From positions 1 to 55,079 of the forward strand of contig JAATFG010000051.1 in NCBI GenBank assembly GCA_015655355.1: 55,079 nt of DNA. Reading direction: 5' to 3'. The notes under the pieces are model-generated. The model was not told where the DNA came from. It saw only the letters and a program-made list of their open reading frames with translations, and ran no database searches. Source of the DNA: Lysobacterales bacterium. GTDB lineage: Bacteria > Pseudomonadota > Gammaproteobacteria > Xanthomonadales > Xanthomonadaceae. Below, in pieces: positions 33,335 through 41,800 of this stretch (the stretch's first letter is position 1; each line of letters starts with the position of its first letter). A program made the position numbers and the translations under genes.

Positions 33335-33775
33335 TCACAGACGCTTGGCGTAGGTGTGCTGGGTTTTTTCGAGCACGAAGCCGTGCCTGGCGTAGAACGG
33401 ATGCGATTCGGTGCGCCGCACGTTGGAGCGCACCCATAGCGTGCCGAAACCCCGTTCGCGCGCCCAGGCTTCGCCCGCTTGCAGCAGCGCCAGGCCGACA
33501 CCTCCGCGGCGCGTGGCGGCGTCGACCACCAGCGCCATCAACTCGGCGCGCTCGTCGCCGTCGAGGGTGATGCGGCGTTCCAGGCTGGCACAGCCCAGCA
33601 GGGCGCCCTTGTCGTTTTCGGCGACGAAGGTGGCGTATCTGTCCGCAGCGGCCAGCAGCGTTTGCAGGCGTTGCCGCGCCTGTCCAGGCGAAGTCGGATA
33701 GCCGAGCTGGCCGAGCAAGGGGGCGATGGCCGCGGCGTCGTCCGGTGTTGCGGTGCGAATGCGAAATTCGTTCAT
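33335..33775 (-). CDS. GNAT-family N-acetyltransferase
   Basis: A 146-residue acetyltransferase. It starts MNEFRIRTATPDDAAAIAPL, the usual GNAT beginning, with the acetyl-CoA loop in MALVVDAATRRGGVGLALLQ (the R-x-x-G-x-G/A pattern) and the C-terminal FYARHGFVLEKTQHTYAKRL. The acceptor substrate cannot be told. It is convergent with the Nudix gene, with 10 bases between stops, and divergent from phaE. Confidence 0.85.
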   Translation of the reverse strand: MNEFRIRTATPDDAAAIAPLLGQLGYPTSPGQARQRLQTLLAAADRYATFVAENDKGALLGCASLERRITLDGDERAELMALVVDAATRRGGVGLALLQAGEAWARERGFGTLWVRSNVRRTESHPFYARHGFVLEKTQHTYAKRL

Positions 33776-33854
33776 TGGTTGATCATGGCACGGCACAAAT
33801 GGCCGCGCGATGCGCGCCGCGCTAGAATTGGCGCGCATCCACGGGAGGCGGATC

Positions 33855-34952
33855 ATGCTCGGCGGCGCGGCTTGGAATGGCAACGGCTTCGGCAGCGGCG
33901 AAGACCTGCAGGCGCAGGCGCGCAAGCTGTGGCAGGCGTGGGGCGAAAGCTTGCGCGGCGCGCAGGATGCGTCGCATTCCACGCCGGAAGCGGATTGGCG
34001 GCAGGCGCTGCAATGGTGGTCGCAACTGTTGCCGCAGACGCGCGCCGGTTCGCCGCTGGGCGACGTGCTGGACAAGTTCAATGCGCAGGCGCGCGATTGG
34101 TACGGGCAAATGCAACAGGTCGCCGCGCATTTCGCCGGCAAGGACGCGCAGCCGGCGGACGTTGCCGGGTTGTGGCGCGAGATGCTCGGCGCGAAGGACA
34201 ACGGCAATCCCTTCGCCGAAATCTTCGCGGCCATGCATGGCCGCGGCCCGCACGGGCTGGATGCGTGGACCGAACAGGCCGCGGCGTGGTTGCAGGCCTT
34301 GTCGAAGATCGCCGGGCAGCAGGCATCGCCGGCATTCGGCCTTGGTCGCGAATACCGGGAGTGCTGGCAGCAGGTGGAAAAACTGCTGCGCGATTACCGC
34401 GAGCGCAACGCCGACTACAACGCGCTGATGGCGAAGGCCGCGCAGCAGGCGTTCGACGTATTCGAGCGCAAGCTTGGCGAACATGCTTCGGTCGGCGCGC
34501 AGATCGACAGCGCGCGTGCGCTGTTCGACACCTGGATCGACGCGGCCGAGGACGCGTATGCGCGGATCGCGCTGTCGGCCGATTTCCGCCACGTGCTTGG
34601 TGAGCTTTCCAACGCGCAGATGCGCCTGCGCGCGGCAGTGCAGAAGGAAGTGGAGCAGGTCAGCGAACTGTTCGGCATGCCGACGCGGCAGGAGGTCGAT
34701 GCGGCGCATCGCAAGATTGCCGAACTGGAACGGGCATTGCGCCGGGTGACGCGCACGCAGGCGGCAAGCGCGAGCCAACGCGCCGAACCGTCGGTTGCGC
34801 CAGCGCCGCGCAAGGCGGCAACGAAGACTGTGGCGAAGACGGCCGCGACCGGGAAGAAATCGCCGGCGAAGACGGGGGGGCGCGCTTCGTCCAGTCCGGC
34901 GAAGGCCGGTGCGATCAAGAAGCCCGCGGCCAAGCGCGGAGGGCACCGCTGA
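33855..34952 (+). CDS. phaE: Class III PHA synthase subunit PhaE with a histone-like tail
   Basis: A 365-residue non-catalytic partner of PhaC for polyhydroxyalkanoate synthesis at the granule surface. Typical PhaE features: Trp-rich N-terminus (DLQAQARKLWQAWGESL, QALQWWSQLLP), PFAEIFAAMHG, and the conserved ADYNALMAKAAQQAFDVFER, DSARALFDTWIDAAEDAYA and LFGMPTRQEVDAAHRKIAEL. The last 60 residues (about 305-365) are an Ala/Lys/Pro-rich basic tail (RKAATKTVAKTAATGKKSPA, ending KPAAKRGGHR) like histone H1, AlgP or PhaF. GGAGGCGG precedes the ATG at 33855. The stop overlaps the phaC start. Confidence 0.9.
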   Translation: MLGGAAWNGNGFGSGEDLQAQARKLWQAWGESLRGAQDASHSTPEADWRQALQWWSQLLPQTRAGSPLGDVLDKFNAQARDWYGQMQQVAAHFAGKDAQPADVAGLWREMLGAKDNGNPFAEIFAAMHGRGPHGLDAWTEQAAAWLQALSKIAGQQASPAFGLGREYRECWQQVEKLLRDYRERNADYNALMAKAAQQAFDVFERKLGEHASVGAQIDSARALFDTWIDAAEDAYARIALSADFRHVLGELSNAQMRLRAAVQKEVEQVSELFGMPTRQEVDAAHRKIAELERALRRVTRTQAASASQRAEPSVAPAPRKAATKTVAKTAATGKKSPAKTGGRASSSPAKAGAIKKPAAKRGGHR

Positions 34953-36028
34953 TGTTCAACCCGCTGAACATCAGCGCCGAGGAACTGCTGCGCGAATCGC
35001 GCAAGCTGGAGGAGAAACTCGCCGCCGGGCTGAAGACCTTGCCGCAACTGGCCGAAGCCACGGTGCATTACGGTGCCACCCGGAAAGAGGAAGTGTGGCG
35101 CGACGGCAAGGTGGTGCTGTACCGCTTCGTCGGCGAGAAGAAACCGACGCGCAAGACGCCGCTGCTGATCGTCTACGCGCTGGTCAACCGCCCGTACATG
35201 GTCGACCTGCAGGCCGATCGCTCGCTGGTGCGCGGCCTGCTCGAACGCGGCCAGGACGTGTACCTGCTGGATTGGGGTTATCCCGACCGTTCCGACCGTT
35301 TCCTCGAGATCGGCGATTACCTGCATCGCTTCATCGATGGGGCGGTTGAACATCTGAAATCTGCGCATGGCGTCGATGCACCGAACATTCTCGGCATCTG
35401 CCAGGGCGGCGCGTTCTCGCTGTGCTACGCGGCGTTGCGCCCGTGGCAGGTGCGCAACCTGATCACGATGGTCACGCCGGTGGATTTCCACACCCCGGAC
35501 AACATGCTCGGCAACTGGTGCCGCGAGCTGGACGTGGACCTGTTCGTCGACACCCTCGGCAACGTGCCGGCGGAACTGATGAACGCCAGCTACCTGATGC
35601 TCAAGCCGTTCCGGCTGAACCTGCAGAAGTATGTCGGCCTGATCGACATCCTCGACGACGGCCAGGCGCTGCAGGATTTCCTGCGCATGGAGAAGTGGAT
35701 CTTCGATTCGCCGAACCTAGCCGGCGAGGCGTTCCGCCAGTTCATCAAGGATTTCTACCAGAAGAACGCGCTGGTCAAGGGCGGATTGAAGATCGATGGC
35801 GAGGCCGTCGATCTCGGTCTGGTGTCGATGCCGGTGCTGAACATCTACGCCGAGCAGGACCACCTGGTGCCGCCGGCCGCGTCGAAGGCGCTGAAGGATC
35901 TGGTCGGCACGCGCGACTACACCGAATTGTCGTTCCGCGGCGGCCACATCGGCATCTACGTGTCCAGCCGCGCGCAGCGCGAAGTGCCGGCGGCCATCGA
36001 CCAATGGCTGGCGCAGCGTTCGCGCTAG
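34952..36028 (+). CDS. phaC: Class III poly(3-hydroxyalkanoate) synthase catalytic subunit
   Basis: A 358-residue alpha/beta-hydrolase-fold polymerase, about the length of class III PhaC proteins. The lipase-box-like motif NILGICQGGAFSLCY holds the catalytic Cys; the acid is in NIYAEQDHLVPPAA and the base in FRGGHIGIYVSS. PLLIVYALVNRPYMVDL and YLLDWGYPDRSDR are family hallmarks. It polymerises hydroxyacyl-CoA together with PhaE, whose stop it overlaps by one base. No phaA/phaB genes are in the window, so monomer supply is encoded elsewhere. Confidence 0.95.
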   Translation: MFNPLNISAEELLRESRKLEEKLAAGLKTLPQLAEATVHYGATRKEEVWRDGKVVLYRFVGEKKPTRKTPLLIVYALVNRPYMVDLQADRSLVRGLLERGQDVYLLDWGYPDRSDRFLEIGDYLHRFIDGAVEHLKSAHGVDAPNILGICQGGAFSLCYAALRPWQVRNLITMVTPVDFHTPDNMLGNWCRELDVDLFVDTLGNVPAELMNASYLMLKPFRLNLQKYVGLIDILDDGQALQDFLRMEKWIFDSPNLAGEAFRQFIKDFYQKNALVKGGLKIDGEAVDLGLVSMPVLNIYAEQDHLVPPAASKALKDLVGTRDYTELSFRGGHIGIYVSSRAQREVPAAIDQWLAQRSR

Positions 36029-36064
36029 ACTGGAATCGCCACCGCACATCGGGAGGAAGAAGCC

Positions 36065-36271
36065 ATGTCACACGTTCCGGCCAAACCATTCTGCCGTTCG
36101 CTCGACGACCGCATGATCGCCGGGGTGATCGGCGGCATCGCCCACCGCTTCGGCTGGAACGCGACCGTGCTGCGCGCGGTCTACGTGATCGCGTCGATCG
36201 CCTCGGCCGCGTTCCCCGGCATCCTCGTGTACCTGATCCTGTGGCTGCTGATGCCGAACGAGGAAAATTGA
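36065..36271 (+). CDS. PspC-domain small membrane protein
   Basis: A 68-residue PspC-domain protein. The segment FCRSLDDRMIAGVIGGIAHRFGWNATVLR is the conserved PspC beginning, followed by one transmembrane helix (about 39-62) and ending LMPNEEN. In enterics PspC takes part in the phage-shock envelope-stress response; short stand-alone versions like this have no settled role. GGAGG lies about 9 bases before the ATG. The next gene starts at a TTG overlapping its stop. Confidence 0.8.
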   Translation: MSHVPAKPFCRSLDDRMIAGVIGGIAHRFGWNATVLRAVYVIASIASAAFPGILVYLILWLLMPNEEN

Positions 36272-36729
36272 GCGCATCGCGCGTCGGCCGGCATCGCATC
36301 GGGATGTTCGCATTGCAGGCCGCCGGTGCGGCGTGGACCGTGCCGAACACCGCGCTCGGCTTGCTGCTCGGACTGGTCGCATTGCCGTTCGGCGCGCGCA
36401 TGCATTTCAGCCGACGCGAGCGGGCATTCGTGTTCGCGCATTGGCCATGGGGGCCGGGCGGGGCGATCACCTTCGGCAACTGCATCCTGCATACCGGCGC
36501 CAGCCTCGACCTGCGCTGCGACACCTACGAACACCGCGCCGGCTGGTGCGTGCATCCGCCGGTGGTGCTTGGCGACCACGAGCGCGCGCACGTCTACCAG
36601 TACATGGCGCTCGGGCCGCTGTTCCTGCCGCTGTACCTGCTGTGCGGGGGCATCGGCGTGCGCAACCGTTTCGAGCGCGCGGCGGACCGCTATGCGTTGA
36701 GTGGCCGCGGCTGGTGGCCATGGAATTGA
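36268..36729 (+). CDS. Hypothetical membrane protein
   Basis: A 153-residue protein from TTG 36268, or 141 from ATG 36304. I prefer the TTG because GAGGAAAA precedes it and it overlaps the pspC stop (TTGA); the ATG lacks a ribosome-binding site. It has a hydrophobic helix near the N-terminus (ALGLLLGLVALPFGARM) and a second at YMALGPLFLPLYLLCGGIGV, separated by a loop with HTGASLDLRCDTYEHRAG and DHERAHVYQYM. The HE...H-like DHERAHVYQ resembles a metalloprotease-like motif, but that is not enough to call one. It ends with FERAADRYALSGRGWW. Confidence 0.65.
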   Translation: MSASRVGRHRIGMFALQAAGAAWTVPNTALGLLLGLVALPFGARMHFSRRERAFVFAHWPWGPGGAITFGNCILHTGASLDLRCDTYEHRAGWCVHPPVVLGDHERAHVYQYMALGPLFLPLYLLCGGIGVRNRFERAADRYALSGRGWWPWN

Positions 36730-36736
36730 AGCCATG

Positions 36737-36766
36737 AAAAAAGCCCCGGGAATACCGGGGCTTTTT
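36737..36766. terminator. Bidirectional rho-independent terminator
   Basis: AAAAAA-GCCCCGG-GAATA-CCGGGGC-TTTTT: a perfect 7-bp stem with T/A runs on both sides, placed between the plus-strand pha-region genes and the convergent rne gene. Confidence 0.92.
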
Positions 36767-36789
36767 CCGCATTGCGACGGTGCGGGCGG

Positions 36790-39735
36790 TCAACCGGCAC
36801 GTTCGCCGTGCGGGTCCTGTTCCGGTTCGATGGCCTGCTGCGGGGCGATGTGCTGTTCGCCGGCTTCGGCGATGCGCTCGTCTTCCTCTTCGGCGGCTTC
36901 CTCGGCTTCGGCCTCCTGGTAGGGCTCCTCGACCGGTGCCGGCGGCACCGGGTTCGGGTCGATCAGGTGGCGGATCACCGAGGCCGGCGTGTCCGCGCCG
37001 GCGGCGAAGAACAGCGAGCCACTGGGCGCGACCGGCGGCAGGGCAGGCTTCGGTGCCGGCGTCTCTTCGGCCGGCTTGCCCGCGACCGCAACTGGCGCGA
37101 CGTGCCGTTCGCCGGGTGTCGCGACCTGTTCGTCCTCGATCCCGGATTGCTCGTCGGCTTCGGCGTGCTCGGCATGGGCGAACAGCGTCCCGGCCACGAC
37201 CGGCGCTTCGGCTTGCACGATTGCGGCCGGCGCGCTTTCGATCATCTGCACAGGCGTGGCGGCTTGCGTTGCGACCGGCGCCGTGGCGACGGCGGGCCTT
37301 GCAGCCGGCACATCGTCGAAGTCGAATTCCGGTTGCCGGTTTTGCGCCACTACCGGGGTCTCGTCGTCGTCGTCGAAGCCGTCGAGCAGGTCGTCATTGC
37401 CATTGGTGCCGGTTTCGGTGTTGCCACCTTCGCCATTGCCACGGCGACGGCGACGGCCGCCGCGGCGGCCGCGACGGCGACGGTTGCCGCCTTCGCCGTT
37501 GGCGTCGCCCGGGTTGGTGGTATCGCCGGGTTCGGCGGTTGCAAGAGGCGCTCCCGCCACCACGGCTTCGACCGCTGCCGGCGCGGTTTCGACCGGAACA
37601 TTCTGCCCGGTCTGCGCGATGCCGGTCACCACGGCTTCGACGGCCACCGTCTGCACCACTTCCTCGGCCGCTTGCGGCGCGGCCACCGCTTGCGGCGGTT
37701 TGGCCGCTGGCTCGTTGCGCGGCTGCTGGGCCCTGGGCTGCTGCGGCTTCGGCGCCGTGTTCTGCGGCGGATTCTGGTTGGCCTGCTTCGGCGGCTGTTG
37801 CGGCTTTTGCGGTTTGGGCTGCTGCGGCTTCTGTGCTTGCGCGCCTTGCGGCTTCGACGGCGGCGGCTGCTTGTTGCCCTGCGCCTGGCCATTGCGCGGC
37901 TTGTCGCGGCGCTGGCCGTTGTTGCGATCGTTGCGACCGCGGCCATCCGCCGCCGTGGCGTTGGCTTGCGGCCTGGCTTGAGGTGCCGATGCCGGCGCGG
38001 TTTCGCCGGTCCCGAACAAACGCTTGAAGAAGCCGCCGAGGCCGCCATTCTTCTTCGTTTCCAGCGCAGTCACCGCGACCGGGGCGATGGCGATGGGGGC
38101 GGGTGCTTCTTCGCGTTCCTCGCGTACCGGGGCCGGCGCGGTGTGCTTGACCGAAGTCACCGCCGGCGCGGTTGGGACGTTCAACTGCGCCTTGGTCAGC
38201 GCATAGGTCGGCAGCTTGCGCGGGGTGCCACGCTGGTAGCTGGGCTTGGCGGTTTCCTCGCCCAGCTCGTTCTCGCGCAGGCGCGTGACGTCGTAGTGCG
38301 GCGAATGCAGTTGCTCATCGGCGACGATGATGATCGGCGCGCCGTGGCGCTTCTCGATCTCTGCCAGTGCACCGCGTTTTTCGTTGAGCAGGAAGTTGGC
38401 GATCTCGACCGGCGCCTGCACCAGCACCTGCCCGGTGTTCTCCTTCATCGCGTGTTCTTCGGCGACGCGGACGATCGACAGCGACAGCGATTCAATGCTG
38501 CGCATGCGGCCCTGGCCCTCGCAGCGCGGGCAGACGATCTGGCTGGATTCGCCAAGGCTCGGACGCAGGCGCTGGCGCGAGAGTTCGAGCAGGCCGAAGC
38601 GCGAAATGCGCCCGATCTGCACGCGCGCGCGGTCGTACTTCAGCGCATTGGTCAGCTTGTTCTCGACATCGCGCTGGTGCTTGTTGCTGGCCATGTCGAT
38701 GAAGTCGACCACGACCAGGCCGCCGAGGTCGCGCAAGCGCAGCTGGCGCGCGACTTCTTCCGCCGCTTCCATGTTGGTGTGGAACGCGGTTTCCTCGATG
38801 TCGCCGCCCTTGGTCGCGCGCGCGGAATTGACGTCGACCGCGGTCAGTGCCTCGGTCTGGTCGATGACGATCGAGCCGCCGCTGGGCAGGCGCACGTTGC
38901 GTTCGTAGGCCGCCTCGATCTGCGATTCGATCTGGAAGCGGTTGAACAGCGGGATGTCGTCCTTGTAATGCTTCAGGCGCTTGAGGTTCTGCGGCATCAC
39001 CTGCTGCATGAACTCGCGCGCGGTTTCGTACATTTCCTCGGTATCGACCAGCACTTCGCCGACGTCATTGCGCATGTAGTCGCGCAACGCGCGCACGATC
39101 AGGCGCGATTCCTGGTAGATCAGGAACGGCGCCGGCTTGGCCAGCGCCGCTTCGGCGATGGCTTTCCACACCGACAGCAGGTAGTCGAGGTCCCACTGCA
39201 GCTCTTCCGCGTCGCGGCCGACGCCGGCGGTGCGGATGATCACGCCCATTTCATCGGGAATGGTCAGCGCGTCCATCGCGCGCTTGAGTTCGGCGCGGTC
39301 TTCGCCTTCGATGCGACGGCTGACGCCGCCGGCGGTCGGCGAATTCGGCATCAGCACCATGTAGCGGCCGGCCAGCGAGATGAACGTGGTCAACGCGGCG
39401 CCCTTGTTGCCGCGTTCGTCCTTGTCCACCTGGACGACGACTTCCTGGCCTTCGCGCAGCAGTTCCTTCAACCCGGCCTTGTGCGGGTCGACGCCGGCCT
39501 GGAAGTAGTCGGAGGAGATTTCCTTCAACGGCAGGAAGCCGTGGCGCTCGGCGCCGTATTCGACGAAGGCCGCTTCCAGCGAGGGCTCGAGGCGGGTGAT
39601 GCGGCCCTTGTAGATGTTGCTCTTTTTCTGTTCCTTGGACGGTTGTTCGATGTCGATGTCGTAAAGGTTTTGACCGTCGACGATGGCCACGCGCAGTTCT
39701 TCGGCCTGCGTGGCGTTGATCAGCATTCGCTTCAT
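36790..39735 (-). CDS. rne: Ribonuclease E
   Basis: A 981-residue endoribonuclease, the scaffold of the RNA degradosome at the inner membrane. The N-terminal half (about 1-520) is catalytic: [20 protein letters not shown], an S1 domain with [20 protein letters not shown], metal ligands in [17 protein letters not shown] and [11 protein letters not shown], and the Zn-link [10 protein letters not shown]. The C-terminal half is disordered: Lys/Gln/Pro repeats, an arginine-rich RNA-binding patch ([17 protein letters not shown]) and acidic stretches. The ATG at 39735 gives the canonical N-terminus. It is divergent from rluC with a long leader between, as in other gammaproteobacteria. Confidence 0.95.
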   Translation of the reverse strand: MKRMLINATQAEELRVAIVDGQNLYDIDIEQPSKEQKKSNIYKGRITRLEPSLEAAFVEYGAERHGFLPLKEISSDYFQAGVDPHKAGLKELLREGQEVVVQVDKDERGNKGAALTTFISLAGRYMVLMPNSPTAGGVSRRIEGEDRAELKRAMDALTIPDEMGVIIRTAGVGRDAEELQWDLDYLLSVWKAIAEAALAKPAPFLIYQESRLIVRALRDYMRNDVGEVLVDTEEMYETAREFMQQVMPQNLKRLKHYKDDIPLFNRFQIESQIEAAYERNVRLPSGGSIVIDQTEALTAVDVNSARATKGGDIEETAFHTNMEAAEEVARQLRLRDLGGLVVVDFIDMASNKHQRDVENKLTNALKYDRARVQIGRISRFGLLELSRQRLRPSLGESSQIVCPRCEGQGRMRSIESLSLSIVRVAEEHAMKENTGQVLVQAPVEIANFLLNEKRGALAEIEKRHGAPIIIVADEQLHSPHYDVTRLRENELGEETAKPSYQRGTPRKLPTYALTKAQLNVPTAPAVTSVKHTAPAPVREEREEAPAPIAIAPVAVTALETKKNGGLGGFFKRLFGTGETAPASAPQARPQANATAADGRGRNDRNNGQRRDKPRNGQAQGNKQPPPSKPQGAQAQKPQQPKPQKPQQPPKQANQNPPQNTAPKPQQPRAQQPRNEPAAKPPQAVAAPQAAEEVVQTVAVEAVVTGIAQTGQNVPVETAPAAVEAVVAGAPLATAEPGDTTNPGDANGEGGNRRRRGRRGGRRRRRGNGEGGNTETGTNGNDDLLDGFDDDDETPVVAQNRQPEFDFDDVPAARPAVATAPVATQAATPVQMIESAPAAIVQAEAPVVAGTLFAHAEHAEADEQSGIEDEQVATPGERHVAPVAVAGKPAEETPAPKPALPPVAPSGSLFFAAGADTPASVIRHLIDPNPVPPAPVEEPYQEAEAEEAAEEEDERIAEAGEQHIAPQQAIEPEQDPHGERAG

Positions 39736-40203
39736 TGTTGGAGTTCCTTGACGCGCTTTCGCGCGCGGAACGCCGTGGGTTGTTGCCTCTGGAAGTTTTT
39801 TCCCGCCATCCGCGCAAGCGCAGCAGGCGAGGGTGGGTTTCCAGCGCTTCGACACCACGGCGGGCCGCGGGAGCGCTTTCCTGTGTTGCGGGCCGCGGGG
39901 CGCGCCGCCGGGGTGTAGCCGGTTTCGCGCCTTGCGGGACGGTGTTTTGGTCCAGCCGGCACCTGGGCAAGACACTTGCCGTTGGCGCCGGGCGATGGCG
40001 GGAATCGCCGGCGAGCCGCTAACATGGCCGCCCCGGGGGCGGTGGTCGCGTACTGTGCCGGAATCGAAGAAAGCCGGGCTTCTGGCCCTTAGCCGCCTTC
40101 CCAAGCGCTCGAACTCGCGTTCGGACGCGTGAATGCGGCGGAAACTTCCCAGCGAAAACAAAACCTTGGATCGCGGTCCGAGTTTAACAGATCAAATGCC
40201 CGA
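39736..40203. other. rne-rluC divergent intergenic region and rne leader
   Basis: A 468-base gap without a supported gene. In enterics the rne mRNA has a long structured leader through which RNase E autoregulates; the equivalent here would be the minus-strand portion from about 40160 down to 39736. It has a high-GC, hairpin-prone composition (for example GCGCGCTTTCGCGCGC-like repeats near 39755), but I cannot recognise the enteric hairpin from sequence alone. The rluC start at 40204 sits in A/T-rich DNA and has no clear ribosome-binding site. Confidence 0.5.
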
Positions 40204-41196
40204 ATGACTGCCCCCAAGCCCGCCAAACCTGTTTCCGCTCCCGCCGAGGGTGGTTCGCGCCTGCCGGCGCGCATCGTCGCCGTGCCGGCCGACCGCGAAG
40301 GCCAGCGCCTGGACAACTTCCTGCTCGGCCAGCTCAAGGGCGCGCCGCGCAGCCTGGTCTACAAGCTGGTGCGCAGCGGCCAGGTGCGGGTCAACGGCGG
40401 CCGCGCCAAGGCCGAGCGCAAGCTCGAAGCCGGTGACGAGGTGCGGATTCCGCCGGTCAGTCTCATCGAAGAGGGAGACAAGACCCCGCCGCCGGCCGGC
40501 TTCCTGAGGCGGATGGAGGAGGCCATCGTGTTCGAGGACGCGCGCCTGCTGGTCATCAACAAGCCGACCGGCGTGGCCAGCCACGGCGGCAGCGGCATCA
40601 GCCATGGCGCGATCGAGACGATGCGCGCGCTGCGCCCGAACCAAGGGCTGGAACTGGTGCATCGCCTCGACCGCGATACTTCGGGCTTGCTCATCATCGC
40701 CAAGAAGCGCTCGGCCCTGGTCGAATTGCAGGCGTTGATGCGCGAAGACCACAAGGACGGCATCCAAAAGCGCTACCTGACCCTGCTGGTCGGGCGCATG
40801 CCGAACGGGACGATGAGCGTCGATGCGCCGCTGCACGTCGGCCTGCGCCAGGGCAGCGAGCGCCACGTGCAGGTGAATGCCGCCGGCAAACCATCGGTCA
40901 GCCATTTCAGCGTGCTCGAACGTCGCGGCGGGCATTCGTTCTGCGAAGTGCTGATCGACACCGGCCGCACCCACCAGATCCGCGTGCATGCGCAGCACCT
41001 CGGCCATCCGGTCGCCGGCGACGACAAATACGGCGACGAGGCGGTCAACAAGCGCCTGCGCGAGCAGATCGGCCTGAAGCGCCTGTTCCTGCACGCGCAT
41101 TCGCTGCAATTCCGCCTCGACGACGGCAAGACGCCGTACCTGCTCACCGCGCCGTTGGCCGAGGATTTGCAGGCGGCGCTGGACAGGCTCGGTTGA
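40204..41196 (+). CDS. rluC: 23S rRNA pseudouridine synthase RluC
   Basis: A 330-residue pseudouridine synthase of the RluA/RluC family. An N-terminal S4 RNA-binding domain (about 33-80; QRLDNFLLGQLKGAPRSLVY) is followed by the catalytic domain with LLVINKPTGVASHGGSG, the HRLDRDTSGLL motif with the catalytic Asp, and GRTHQIRVHAQHLGHPVAGD. RluC modifies positions 955, 2504 and 2580 (E. coli numbering) of 23S rRNA. The divergent pairing with rne supports RluC over RluA or RluD. Confidence 0.93.
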   Translation: MTAPKPAKPVSAPAEGGSRLPARIVAVPADREGQRLDNFLLGQLKGAPRSLVYKLVRSGQVRVNGGRAKAERKLEAGDEVRIPPVSLIEEGDKTPPPAGFLRRMEEAIVFEDARLLVINKPTGVASHGGSGISHGAIETMRALRPNQGLELVHRLDRDTSGLLIIAKKRSALVELQALMREDHKDGIQKRYLTLLVGRMPNGTMSVDAPLHVGLRQGSERHVQVNAAGKPSVSHFSVLERRGGHSFCEVLIDTGRTHQIRVHAQHLGHPVAGDDKYGDEAVNKRLREQIGLKRLFLHAHSLQFRLDDGKTPYLLTAPLAEDLQAALDRLG

Positions 41197-41290
41197 GTTC
41201 GCAAGCGCCGCGTCAGTGGCGCGCCGACGCTCAGCCTTGATGCTGAGCCGACAATCAGCACTCAAGGCAAGGTCTGAATAAATGCCGTCA

Positions 41291-41364
41291 TGCCGGCGAA
41301 CGCCGGTATCCAGCGACTTCACGTCATTGAAAGCAAAGACCCTGGATCCCGGCGTGCGCCGGGA
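41291..41364. repeat. Dispersed palindromic (REP-like) repeat, copy 2
   Basis: Two hairpin modules in opposite orientation: CCGGCG-AA-CGCCGG (41293-41306) and TCCCGGCG-TG-CGCCGGGA (41347-41364), joined by an A/T-rich linker. The first, read on the minus strand, matches 16318-16346 at 27 of 29 bases. It lies in the 201-base gap between rluC and the TonB-like gene and could act as a terminator for both. Confidence 0.8.
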
Positions 41365-41397
41365 TGACGAGCAAAAAGGGAGTCATTCAGACCTTCC

Positions 41398-41796
41398 TTA
41401 ATGCTGACTTTCATACTTGAAGCACTCCTGCGGCTTTTCCGCCGGCGCATGGAACGTCATCGGGACGTTGATCTTGGTTGCCACCGGCTGGCCGTTGCGC
41501 GTGGCCGGCTTGAATTCCCAGTGCTTCACCGCGCCCTGCGCCAGCGCATCGAGTTGCGGATTGCCGCTGCTTTGCACGACCGCGATGTTGGTCGGGTTCT
41601 TGCCGGGGCCGATGGTCAGGTTCAGCGTGGCGGTCAGGTCGCTGCCCATCCGGCAGCCGATTTGCAGCGGCAGTTGCGGCGGTGGCGTGGTGACCGCGTA
41701 CAGCTCGGTCGGTGGAATCGTCGGCGCTTCCGGTTCGGATGGGCCGCAGGCGGCGAGCAGCGAAAAAACGGGCAGGGCGAGGAGGATGCGGCGCAT
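41398..41796 (-). CDS. TonB C-terminal-domain-like lipoprotein
   Basis: A 132-residue protein with a lipoprotein signal ending LLAAC (Cys17). The mature part has a Pro-rich spacer (PEAPTIPPTELYAVTTPPPQ) and a TonB/TolA C-terminal-like domain: LTATLNLTIGPGKNPTNIAVV, SGNPQLDALAQGAVKHWEFKP, ATKINVPMTF. It lacks the N-terminal transmembrane helix of true TonB, so it is not an energy transducer on its own; such lipidated TonB-box-domain proteins are frequent in xanthomonads. It follows the DUF6624-like gene after 4 bases. Confidence 0.75.
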   Translation of the reverse strand: MRRILLALPVFSLLAACGPSEPEAPTIPPTELYAVTTPPPQLPLQIGCRMGSDLTATLNLTIGPGKNPTNIAVVQSSGNPQLDALAQGAVKHWEFKPATRNGQPVATKINVPMTFHAPAEKPQECFKYESQH

Positions 41797-41800
41797 GAGA

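Noticed and set aside
36580-36610. DHERAHVYQYM in the protein after pspC as a zinc metalloprotease (HExxH)
   Set aside because: The sequence is H-E-R-A-H, which fits HExxH literally, but a later Glu ligand and known family context could not be established, so I left it as a hypothetical membrane protein.
37430-37960. Repetitive DNA in the 3' half of rne considered as a tandem repeat or CRISPR-like array
   Set aside because: The repeats are codon-level (KPQQPKPQ-type and Arg/Gly blocks), irregular in length and in frame with RNase E; there are no spacers.
36772-39918. A plus-strand frame of 1048 codons opposite rne that looks repetitive and Leu/Arg/Gly-rich
   Set aside because: The repeats mirror the Lys/Gln/Pro and Arg-rich disordered tail of RNase E on the real strand.
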